Source of the DNA: Rhypophila decipiens
Lineage: Eukaryota; Ascomycota; Sordariomycetes; Sordariales; Naviculisporaceae
DNA length: 15,185 bases
Direction: 5' to 3'
Assembly (NCBI GenBank): GCA_033297075.1
Contig: MU858388.1
Location: forward strand, 1 to 15,185
In this document: one piece after another, positions 7,859 through 15,185 of the stretch
Position numbering within the stretch: the first letter of the stretch is position 1
How the letters are laid out: each line of letters opens with the position of its first letter
Position numbers and translations under genes: made by a program
The notes under the pieces: model-generated
What the model was told of the DNA's origin: nothing
The model's input: the letters and a program-made list of their open reading frames with translations, nothing else
Database searches by the model: none

Positions 7859-9879
7859 TCAACGCACTCGCTCCTTCCCTTTCACTTTTCTGCGGCGACC
7901 GGTGTACAAGACGAAACCTCCGCCATCACTTTCAACCTCGGTTTCATCCCGCGCTTGCTTCGCCATTATGTCCTTATCTGGGATGTCCTCCTCGGCACCG
8001 CTCAGACTGGACTCGTCCACGCCAGATGTGCTTCCGCCATTGTCATCAACACTATCAACGCTGGTTGTGCTTCTTGATAAATCGTCCCCACCAGATACCC
8101 TTTCGATGAAGTTCGGGTCAGAATCCTCGCCAACGCAGCCAACATCCACGTTCAGCAATACCGGCGCTAGTACGCTTGCAGTCTCCCCAGCTTGCTCGAA
8201 ACCCCCATCGTCCCGGCTCCTAGGATCAGTTTCTTCAATCCTAGTTCGTTGCATCCTTGACTCCAAATCTTGGAGCCCCGATCGTGGAGCATCAAGAAAA
8301 GCACCCCAGACCGTGGGACGACTACTGGACGTCTCACTGTCACCATTCTTCCTCCTTGCTCGGCCATCAGCTAACGTGCGCTTACACAGCTGCCTCATGT
8401 CGTCTCGGACCCGATGAAGCACCCGAATCCTCTCCTGCTCAGCCTCAAAGTCCAGCGCGGCATAACTATCAGGCATTCTCCAGGCCGTGTAAACATTGCC
8501 GTGGGATGGCCTCACGCCAATCGCCGAGTTGTGATTACTCAGGTATGACCAGCATAGCTGGCAGGTTGACTTTCCGACACCTATGTACTTCCGACGAAAG
8601 AAGAACATGTCTGTCGTGGGGTACCCTCCTGCCCATCGGACAATCCAGTCGTGTACAAGAATCTCACAGTGTACATAGGGCTTGAATGATTTGCATTCAA
8701 ACTGCTTTCGTAACTCAAAATCTAGTTGTCGGTTGGTCAGGTGCTGAAGGTGCTGGGCTTGCTCTAGGCAGGTGTCTCGCTCAATGACGTCAGTAAAGAG
8801 TCGGTTGATCAAGTCCTCTGGCGGCGAATTCTGCCTACTTCGAGGGAACGGGTTTGGCATGGGGCTACTAGACGAAATGGGGAGGATCGCGACATCGTCG
8901 GCGAAGATCTCGGGCCAGGTCTGGCGCGCAGCAAGAAGGATGGCCGGCGCGGTTGTGTAGGAAAGAAGGCGGCCGATGAAGTGCAAAATCTCGTCCAAAG
9001 ACGCCTCCCAGGAGTAAGATGCACCATGGCTTTGGTCACGGAAGTCGCCGATTCTGCGTTTGAGAATCTCAAGCTCGGGAAACAACGATTGCATGGTGGA
9101 TACGTCTGTAAAAGCATTAGCCTTTGGGTCAGACCTGGGCAAAGTGTGGTTCGATGCGCAAGATCTTACATTCATGTGCTGTTGCATTCAGCTGCAGGTG
9201 TCGAGCAGAACGTGGATGGGACTTCTCGCACGCTCCGAGAATCTCTCTGGCATCAGTCACGACGGGAAGTATCCTTTTCAGATACGGAGTACTGGGGTGG
9301 TCTAAGGAATAAAGGATGTCAGCTGAGTCACATATGGCATGAATATTTTGCAAAGAGCGTGTTACTTTTATCCATGTCGACAGCCCTAGCAAGTTCTTTG
9401 CCAAGCATGTTCAAATACACCTTGACACGATCTCTGTGAAAGAACAGGATCTCAGTCATCAAGCCATTCGTCAGTTGCTCCTGCTGGGTGTCGAGAACGG
9501 TATCGTCGACATTCACTGCTTGGAAGAGCGACCGTATAAACTGGACCGCTTCATCCAGTTCTCGACTGGTTCGATTGTTGGACCCGAATACGTAAAAGAT
9601 GTTCTCTGGGTCTCGGAGCAGCGAAATCCCAGTAATGTCCCCAGAGTCCGGGGTGTTGCTGCAGAGATAAGCTAGCTTGTTCAGATAACAGTCGGATGCT
9701 TTTTCCAGACCATGGGTTCGAGGAAGTTCCAACGTTTCTTCTTGTCTTATGGCTCGGGCTGGACTCTCCTTGTGACATGTCAAGGTGAAGGCCTTTACCA
9801 AGAGAGATGACTCAAAGAAGCACTTAATCCAGCTTGGTTTAAGTCCAATCCGAGCTATGAACTCCTCCTCTGCAGGCAT
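7859..9879 (-). CDS. OTT_1508-like nucleic acid/nucleotide deaminase family protein, three exons
   Basis: Spliced model: exons 9879-9366, 9301-9170 and 9105-7859, giving 630 aa with phase kept at both joins. The N-terminal part (LNKLAYLC, then DITGISLLRD...IFYVFGSNN) matches the region that precedes the deaminase domain in fungal members as I recall them. The deaminase core has the zinc/catalytic pair in VHCEI (His361, Glu363; bases 8663-8671) and the two Cys ligands in YIGVGKSTCQLCW (Cys397, Cys400), followed by SHGNVYTAWRMPD. All residues expected for catalysis are present. The C-terminus is a Ser/Asp/Glu-rich disordered tail ending in a basic stretch (GRRRKVKGKERVR) that could be a nuclear signal. 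The natural substrate of the fungal family is, to my knowledge, not established; the superfamily deaminates bases in nucleic acids or free nucleotides. ATG 9879 has a poor context and may lie inside an intron (see exon candidate at 9976-10017). Confidence 0.82.
9106..9169 (-). other. Intron 2 of the deaminase gene (64 bp)
   Basis: Donor T|GTAAGA, branch-like GCTAAT, acceptor TTTTACAG. It joins exon 2 to the long third exon in phase 1. It is the same length as intron 1. Confidence 0.8.
9302..9365 (-). other. Intron 1 of the deaminase gene (64 bp)
   Basis: Donor A|GTAACA, branch site GCTGAC, acceptor TTCCTTAG. The intron removes the stop after CHM in the upstream frame and joins the two frames in phase 1. 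The donor is weaker than consensus; branch and acceptor are textbook. Confidence 0.75.
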
Positions 9880-9975
9880 CGAGAAAGGATTGTCAGCAAA
9901 ATTCAGACAGTGAGCTCGGAGTCAAGGGCCCTTGATCTGTACGAGATCCATGGCTTGGCAGTCTTGTCTGCTTAC

Positions 9976-10017
9976 TTCTTTGGGCCGGTGCAGCCAAATT
10001 AACAGCTTGCAGGCCAT
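9976..10017 (-). CDS. Candidate 5' exon of the deaminase gene
   Basis: On the minus strand, ATG at 10017 opens a 14-codon segment (MACKLLIWLHRPKE) ending at a good donor GTAAGC (9975). The sequence downstream has GCTGAC about 25 bp before a tandem acceptor GCAGAG, at 9868. Using the second AG joins in frame to EEFIARIG of the main gene and removes the poor-context ATG at 9879. Against it: the first AG would break the frame, the start context (TTAATGG) is only moderate, and the open frame extends further upstream, so a still earlier exon is possible. Confidence 0.35.
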
Positions 10018-11168
10018 TAACTTCGGTGTACATTGTGATATTGGGGTCTGATATCGTACGAAGGCTTCCAGGCTAGGTAAGGGTTTGTATCACGGAGCAA
10101 TGCCGAATATGGATGCCATGTTTCACCAGCGACACAATCTAAATAATGTGAGCAGGAACCACATCCCAAATACACATTCAAGCCCACCAAACCAGGAATG
10201 GGTGGTTCGCCAGGGGCTGGTCCGTGCGGAGGGCCATGGAGGAGACTGAAAAATTGATGTGGGTGTTTCACAGCAGTCGAGTTACACAAGAACGCTTCTG
10301 CCAAATCAGGTCCGCAGGAGGTGAGCTTGGCTGCCAGTATTGACGGTGGCAATCTGCAGGCCGACCCAACGTCAAACTGACAGTCGAGATATGTGCATCT
10401 TTTGGACCAATCTTATCAGGTCAAAATAACATCACTCCAGATATCAGAATTCAGACTCAAAAGTTTGAATCATCGAACTCCCAGGCACACACTAGCCGAG
10501 GCATGGTTTCCACCATCCACGAGAGATACCCACAGAGTTGAAGGAAAATATTGGAAGCAAGGCAAACAGGCAATCAATGCCTCTAATGTCAACCTATGAA
10601 TGGCGATGATGAGACAATCTGGAAAAAAGAGGCATTCATATGCCTCCAGGAGCACCAATCAGCTTCTCCTGACCCACTTAATTTCTCGACCTATGAAGAG
10701 TGTGTCAAGGGTCCATAAAGGCACTGTCACTCCACGTATTTGAACCCCACATCATCGAACTCTTTCCAGAAGACTGGAACGTCTCCCTGCTCTTGTCCCG
10801 GCATCTCGGGTGATCCAACAGTCTGACAGCGTCTGCGGGAGGGCCATGACTCCCTTTCGAGCACACTAGCCCGACCACCTTCGCATAACTCGGAAGTCTT
10901 TGCGGCAGTATTACCCACCAAGACCATGGTATACAACGATCTTCGTCCCCGTCACACCCAAGACGGGGAAACCCCGACCATCGATCCGGCAGCTCTCCAG
11001 GGAGGGTCCCTCCAGGCCAGCTCGTCCTCTGTGGCATAGTCGCAGAACCAAGAGCTAGCCTACGGATTTTATGCAACGCAGGACAACAGTCAGGACAATT
11101 CTCGGTAAGCAGACACGCATTTACCTCGAACGCTTTCCCCACATAGCAGCAGCAAGATTCTATGCACC
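10018..11168. other. Region without a firm gene between deaminase and zinc-finger genes
   Basis: A minus-strand frame without stops runs from about 10408 to 10017 with no ATG; it is Cys/Pro-rich (GCGSCSHYLDC) and might be an upstream exon. At 10705-11178 all three minus-strand frames alternately look coding (a 157-codon frame, a frame ending FWKEFDDVGFKYVE, and a frame with GFPVLGVTGTKIVVYHGLGG that stops at TAA). This suggests a decayed gene or an unresolved spliced gene, and I cannot choose between them. Confidence 0.35.
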
Positions 11169-11568
11169 ATGTCATCATCGCGACTCACCAGAACAACCGA
11201 GCCCAAGTCCATATCGTATGGCACAATCTCGGGTTTATTTACCTGTGATCATCCCACTACGAATACGCGCTGACTCGAATTTTACCAGGCCGACGCTCAC
11301 CAAGCTCCGGACAGGCGAATACATCTGCCCATATCCCAACTGTACCCAAAAAAACAAACACAGAAAGAATATAGGACGTCATGTGAAGAGTACGCACAAC
11401 AGGTGGGGCACTGACAACTGGGAGTTCATGAAGACCGAGTTCAAGATGGACATGGTGACGCCCTGCCCACACAATTGCGGCGACGTTTTTACCAGGAGGG
11501 ATAACGCCTTGCGGCATGTTACAGAGGGACGATGCAAGATGATTAACGGGACCAACTTGGCTGATTAG
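11169..11568 (+). CDS. Small C2H2-type zinc-finger protein, two exons (108 aa)
   Basis: Model: exon 1 11169-11215, intron 11216-11288, exon 2 11289-11568. The start has a good context (CACCATGTC). Two fingers are visible in the spliced protein: Cys29-x4-Cys34-x12-His47-x4-His52, and Cys75-x3-Cys79-x12-His92-x5-Cys98, the second using Cys as its fourth ligand. They are joined by a 22-residue acidic/aromatic linker rather than the short TGEKP-type linker of tandem DNA-binding fingers. The N-terminus is short and Ser/Thr-rich. A role as a DNA- or protein-binding factor is inferred; the target is unknown. An unspliced frame from 11071 or ATG 11218 also reaches the fingers, so the N-terminus is less certain than the finger region. 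Confidence 0.65.
11216..11288 (+). other. Intron in the zinc-finger gene (73 bp)
   Basis: Donor C|GTATGG, branch site GCTGAC (from about 11270), acceptor TTTTACCAG. The join keeps the reading frame in phase 2. The intron itself has no stop in the exon 2 frame, so retention would still give an open frame from an alternative start. Confidence 0.6.
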
Positions 11569-11690
11569 GAGCAAGATGACGAGAACTGTATTCCAATGCA
11601 TGGGTTGTGATGAACAGGCACCAGCACAAGTCTTGCTATAGACCTGTAGCACTCTTCTAAATAAAATACTTGGATGTCCTAGCTAGCAAG

Positions 11691-12087
11691 AATGGATTCC
11701 CGGGCTGCCAGAATAGATGCTTGATTAGTCTGGATTAAATGCGCAGTCTGCCTATGACAGATGCCCTGGCCTCCTGGAATAAAAGCGTGTACTTCTCTAA
11801 AATTCGCCTTGATTGGGCTATAGCAAATGCCTTGGTTCGGCTAGAATACTCGCCTTGACTGATGGGGACAAATGTCTTAAATGGACGAAATACATGCCAT
11901 CAATAAATGGACTATATTCCCTGTCAAGGCTGAAATATATACGTCGACTAGCTGGAAGAGTTGCCCTCGAGGGCTAGAAGAAATGCTCTGACTGACTTGA
12001 GTAAATAGCTCGAGTTTCTGGAATAAATTCCATCACTGGGTTTAATAATAGGCCTTCATATTCCAGAATGAATGCGTTGTCTATAAA
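11691..12087. repeat. Degenerate 22 bp tandem array (about 18 units)
   Basis: Units begin at about 11691, 11712, 11734, 11757, 11778, 11801, 11824, 11845, 11868, 11888, 11911, 11933, 11956, 11978, 12000, 12022, 12044 and 12067, with spacings of 20-23 bp and a mean near 22. By eye the consensus is AATAAATGCC followed by TTGACTGGCTGG. Individual units are quite diverged, but the A-rich start, ATGCC/TGCC core and CTGG end recur in register. The period is not a multiple of 3 and the frames contain stops, so it is non-coding. It fills most of the space between the convergent zinc-finger and 2EXR genes. A partial unit may precede it at 11659. Confidence 0.75.
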
Positions 12088-12186
12088 ATAAAAATACACC
12101 AACAAAAGTACTCAAAGGCCTCTCAAACTCGTGAACTAGGGATACCAACTTGATTAAACACCAACCCAAGACCACGTCCAACACGT

Positions 12187-13182
12187 TCAAAGCGCCCTGC
12201 TTTCCATATGATATTCATTCAGAGCCTTCCTAATAACCCCCGCGTCCACATCACTCGAGTCGTCAGGGCCCCAAACAGGCGCGATTCTCTTCCTATCAAG
12301 GAAACCCGGGGTTTCCAGAGCCTCCAGGCAAGGCACATACCGGAAGCGATGCTTCGGAATGGCTCTTTCAACAATACCCCTTGCTTTCAAAGCACGTGCA
12401 TCACCCTCAAGCTCTCGGCCCTTTTCGATGTAAATAACAACCATAGGCACCGGCGGTGTTGACCTCGAGTCATATCTCCCAGCCCCATGCATACTCGCCG
12501 CCGGGTCCCGGAACCCAGGTAAAGACGCAACCAGCGACCATAGCGTCTTGAACAACCAGTCCTCAAATCCGTACAACTCCCCGCCTTGCGCATTGTAGAT
12601 GTGCAAACCCAGAACAGAAAGATTGGCCAAAGTGTCGCACCATCCGTCATGGTTTCCGAAATCCACGGCGGCCATACTATCCGGCAAGCCCCTTTGTTGT
12701 CTCGGCGTGGCCTTTAAAATTCTGTGCGGATTCCTCTCGATGGCGTTGGGCGGTGCGAGCCGTATCACCATCTTGCGCATGAGGGGCATGGTATCGGTCC
12801 ATGAGAATTGGTCCAGGAAGCAAGTCTCGTTGTTTTCCCTGATCATCTGTAAAAAGGGGTCGGCCAAGGGTTCAGGGGCAAAGTCTTGAACGACAAATGT
12901 ATGGTTGCGGTAGAAGATTTGCTTGATGGGCTCGTCGTCGTTCATGCGTTTGCAGACTAGGAGCAATGTCTGCAGTTGTGTCAGGGAGTCTGGGATGGCT
13001 TGATATTTTTTGTGTCGGTAAAGGGGGTGCTCGGTACGCTTGGGGTCACTGCAGTTGTGGTTGTGTTTGCTGACAGGAAGGAGGAGCTCGTAGATGTGCA
13101 TGCGGATCTCCAATGGGAGCGAGAAGAAGGTTAAGGGGGGCTGGGAAACAGCCGTTGCCGTTGCCATGGGAGCTGGATACAT
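12187..13182 (-). CDS. F-box-like / 2EXR domain protein (331 aa)
   Basis: This is a single-exon gene. After a short Ala/Thr-rich leader, residues 14-37 carry SLPLEIRMHIYELLLP, the signature of the fungal 2EXR / F-box-like group in which the L-P-x-E-I-R-x-x-I-Y motif starts the domain. It is followed by the typical TLLLVCKRMNDD and IFYRNHTFVV segment (about residues 70-97), where these proteins list old classification units before a beta-rich region. The rest (residues 120-331) is a globular region with no recognised domain. True F-box proteins bind Skp1 to recruit substrates to SCF ubiquitin ligases; for the 2EXR group that role is not shown, so function is open. Start ATG has A at -3; a second in-frame ATG at codon 6 also has a good context. 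The gene converges on the zinc-finger gene across the 22 bp array. Confidence 0.85.
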   Translation of the reverse strand: MYPAPMATATAVSQPPLTFFSLPLEIRMHIYELLLPVSKHNHNCSDPKRTEHPLYRHKKYQAIPDSLTQLQTLLLVCKRMNDDEPIKQIFYRNHTFVVQDFAPEPLADPFLQMIRENNETCFLDQFSWTDTMPLMRKMVIRLAPPNAIERNPHRILKATPRQQRGLPDSMAAVDFGNHDGWCDTLANLSVLGLHIYNAQGGELYGFEDWLFKTLWSLVASLPGFRDPAASMHGAGRYDSRSTPPVPMVVIYIEKGRELEGDARALKARGIVERAIPKHRFRYVPCLEALETPGFLDRKRIAPVWGPDDSSDVDAGVIRKALNEYHMESRAL

Positions 13183-14358
13183 CGTGATAGGGGTATGTAA
13201 ACAAAAAAGTAAACAGAGCTCAGGGGCAATTGGATATTGTGCACCAAAAAGATTAGCAAGGATGTGTGTTCAGGATCGATGGTGGAGATTGTTGTAGGAA
13301 TGAACACATTGCATTGAGAGAACCCGGGCGAAGGGCATGGTCAAATACTATAAAGAGTCCGGCCAGAGATGAGTTTCCCATCAGTTATTTCCTAGCTCAG
13401 CTGGTCCAAGACGGAAATTGGCATCGAGATGGTGTGATTCACTATCGAAAGGCATGGTGCAAGATCTGCCATGAAGTTCCTGAAATAGCATGTCAGCAAC
13501 GTCACTGGCGTTGCGGGCTAATTTTAGCCGTCACACATGAGGAAGGCATGTGATGGCTTTGCACCTTTTCCTTAGGTCGAAACCAAGGACAGTCGCTAGA
13601 GCTTAAATGGTTCCTGCAGATTGGAACTTAGATCGAGATTCCGGACGACGGCGCCTGACCAACGTTCATTAAAGTTCGGACTGGTAAAATACTGCGGCCG
13701 TGCGAGCATGGCCTTGTGGTCTGGTGCCTGATTATCGGTCGGCCATGACGCCAAACGTACACCATTATCGAGCTGCCTGCTAGAGTCGTTGGCGAAACCG
13801 AGCCCAAACGGTCGGGTATCCTTCTGACGTGTTCAGGTTCTCGGGATTTCGTCCGTCAGGAGCCTCCCATGTCATCAACGGTGGGTTCTTCACACTTGCC
13901 TAGCGTTCATCAGGCGCCTCAAGAATTGCGCAATTCTCGTTACAAGATCCAAGCAAAGAAATTTCTGCCTTTCACCATCATTTCACATCACGGCATTCTT
14001 CTAAAGCCCGTTCTTTTTCTACGCATCATTCTCTTCACCATGTGTCACTGAAAGAGCTCCTCACATGAGTCCTGAACTAGGGAGCTGAAGAAAACATCAC
14101 TGTGGCGCATATGATGACTCCCAATTCCACATTAGCGACGGGGCTCATTTTGATGACTCTTGTTCATCACCCAGGTATTGTGTGCCCGGATGTGCTCCTT
14201 TCCGTTCAACTTTAAATGACATCAGGTGGTAATCTCGATACTGACCGAAATCACTCGTCGGACGACATCAAGACCCCGACTCCCCGAAACTCAGCATCCT
14301 CGCAAATCGACTCACGGTATTTACCAAACATTGTCCACCAAAGCAACCAGAAACCAAT
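13183..14358. other. Intergenic stretch, no gene recognised
   Basis: The first ~120 bp would be the promoter of the minus-strand 2EXR gene. A 95-codon plus-strand frame (13266-13553) and a 60-codon frame (13869-14051) show no domain and no good start context. A 16 bp perfect palindrome lies at 13922-13937. Confidence 0.4.
13922..13937. repeat. 16 bp perfect palindrome
   Basis: AGAATTGCGCAATTCT reads the same on both strands. It lies in non-coding sequence and could be a dimer binding site or chance. Confidence 0.6.
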
Positions 14359-14703
14359 TCAACACAAGTCTGCAAACCACTCATGAGCGTTGTCCCCTTT
14401 TTTGCTGTGATCATCTGCAGGAACACGAAACTCCATCGGGTCACTGTTATCCCAGGCACAGAGTCCAACGATATGTTTTAACTCTCGATACCATCTTACC
14501 GTGGTCAGATAGCTGTTGACGTACCGCTTCCCGCCGTGCGAGCTTCCAGCTCCGTCCGGACCAACATACCGGACGTAAGTGCAGCTCCGGGCCAGCTCGA
14601 CACATGCAATAATCCGCGAAATAACATGCGATCGATCGTTGCACCAACCGATTGCCTCATCTCTGAGGTACCACCGGTGAAGAGACAGGAGAGCGGGCAT
14701 CAT
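14359..14703 (-). CDS. Possible hypothetical protein (114 aa)
   Basis: This minus-strand frame starts with ATGATG in a fair context (A at -3). It uses mixed codons and reads as an ordinary soluble protein (ELARSCTYVRYVGPDGAG, then KRYVNSYLTTVRWYRELKH). It ends at a TGA, but the same frame continues with protein-like text (FWLLWWTMFGKYRESICEDA) to a stop near 14254. The neighbouring frame is also open there (14468-14268), so the 3' part may be spliced or mutated. Candidate donors (GTAAGA at about 14510) exist but I could not settle a model. No family is recognised and it may be non-coding. Confidence 0.25.
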   Translation of the reverse strand: MMPALLSLHRWYLRDEAIGWCNDRSHVISRIIACVELARSCTYVRYVGPDGAGSSHGGKRYVNSYLTTVRWYRELKHIVGLCAWDNSDPMEFRVPADDHSKKGDNAHEWFADLC

Positions 14704-14889
14704 GCTACTGCCTACGGGGCATCCGACCTGCTCAGCTGAGATCTGAAATTAGGTGCGAGCATCTTTTGACTTTGATTACGTAGAACAAAGCATGGGAACA
14801 TTTCCCAGCGGTTATTGTAATTTGGTTTTAGTAACGTGTAACAAAAGACTAAACAAGTTTTCCAACAGATTGTCGCCGGATCTAATCAC

Positions 14890-15183
14890 CTATCCATGAC
14901 GAAGAAAATAACAATCCAACGCCAACAGAGGAGAAATGCGTAGTCTAATTTGCAGCATGTTGCCAGGTGCTGAGCCAGAAATATTTAATATCGAATAGAA
15001 GAAACCTAAAAGCGTCAAGAAAAGGAAATGGGTATACTTACCATCCAATGCTCCTTGTTTTCCAGTTGCCCAATATGTCAAGAGAGTTAATAAACAGGCA
15101 CTAATCCAAGGAGGGTTAGGGTTATAGGTGGCAAAAGCCACCCCAAAAAAGCCACCCATTGTAATCCGACCATTGAATTGCAA
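14890..15183 (-). CDS. Possible exon of a membrane protein running off the right edge
   Basis: The minus-strand frame is open to the window edge and strongly hydrophobic: MGGFFGVAFATY, then WISACLLTLLTYWA, which would suit a membrane segment. After GKQGALDG there is a consensus fungal donor, GTAAGT, at about 15041; beyond it the frame stays open but may be intronic (for example to CTCAG near 14970). This suggests a spliced gene whose 5' part lies outside the window. The family is not recognised, and start and end are uncertain. Confidence 0.3.
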   Translation of the reverse strand: MQFNGRITMGGFFGVAFATYNPNPPWISACLLTLLTYWATGKQGALDGKYTHFLFLTLLGFFYSILNISGSAPGNMLQIRLRISPLLALDCYFLRHG

Positions 15184-15185
15184 GG

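Noticed and set aside
7902..8417. Plus-strand 171-codon frame opposite the deaminase gene
   Set aside because: It is a Ser/Pro-rich antisense shadow of the acidic, Ser-rich tail of the deaminase and has no domain.
11691..12087. CRISPR array reading of the 22 bp repeats
   Set aside because: The units are contiguous and diverged with no alternating unique spacers, and the genome is eukaryotic.
13266..13553. 95-codon plus-strand frame upstream of the 2EXR gene
   Set aside because: It sits in the expected 2EXR promoter side, has no family resemblance and a poor start context.

Overview
The window looks like nuclear DNA of a filamentous ascomycete (Pezizomycotina). The grounds are a HET (heterokaryon incompatibility) domain gene, a fungal OTT_1508-type deaminase gene, an F-box-like/2EXR gene, 64-73 bp introns with GCTGAC/GCTAAT-type branch sites, and gene-poor stretches with repeats and decayed coding sequence. 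It reads as an accessory region rather than a conserved core locus.

Layout. Positions 1-3.3 kb hold no convincing intact gene. They contain a 763 bp foldback element (565-1327, ~80 bp terminal inverted repeats plus an inner inverted repeat) and a relic of a plus-strand coding sequence with several in-frame stops (about 2725-3260). A single-exon plus-strand gene of unknown function lies at 3698-4498. From 7199 down to 4675 on the minus strand is a HET-domain gene in pieces: an N-terminal frame (7199-6897), the HET ORF (6957-5521) and a C-terminal piece (5178-4675). The C-terminal piece is separated from the HET ORF by a 411 bp insertion (5164-5574) that carries the premature stop; both pieces are in the same frame. 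Next on the minus strand is a three-exon (possibly four-exon) zinc-dependent deaminase-fold gene (9879-7859) with HxE and CxxC motifs intact.

At 11169-11568 (+) is a small two-exon protein with two C2H2/C2HC fingers. Between it and the convergent single-exon 2EXR gene (13182-12187, -) lies a degenerate but strikingly regular 22 bp tandem array of about 18 units (11691-12087). The last 2 kb has only weak gene candidates, including an open frame with a consensus splice donor at the right edge.

Functional reading (inference): HET proteins trigger cell death after non-self recognition, and the OTT_1508 deaminase family belongs to a superfamily with roots in bacterial toxin/defence systems. Their adjacency on one strand makes this a candidate non-self or genome-defence neighbourhood. 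Here the HET partner seems to be inactivated by insertion while the deaminase active site is preserved. All splice models come from motif reading only.
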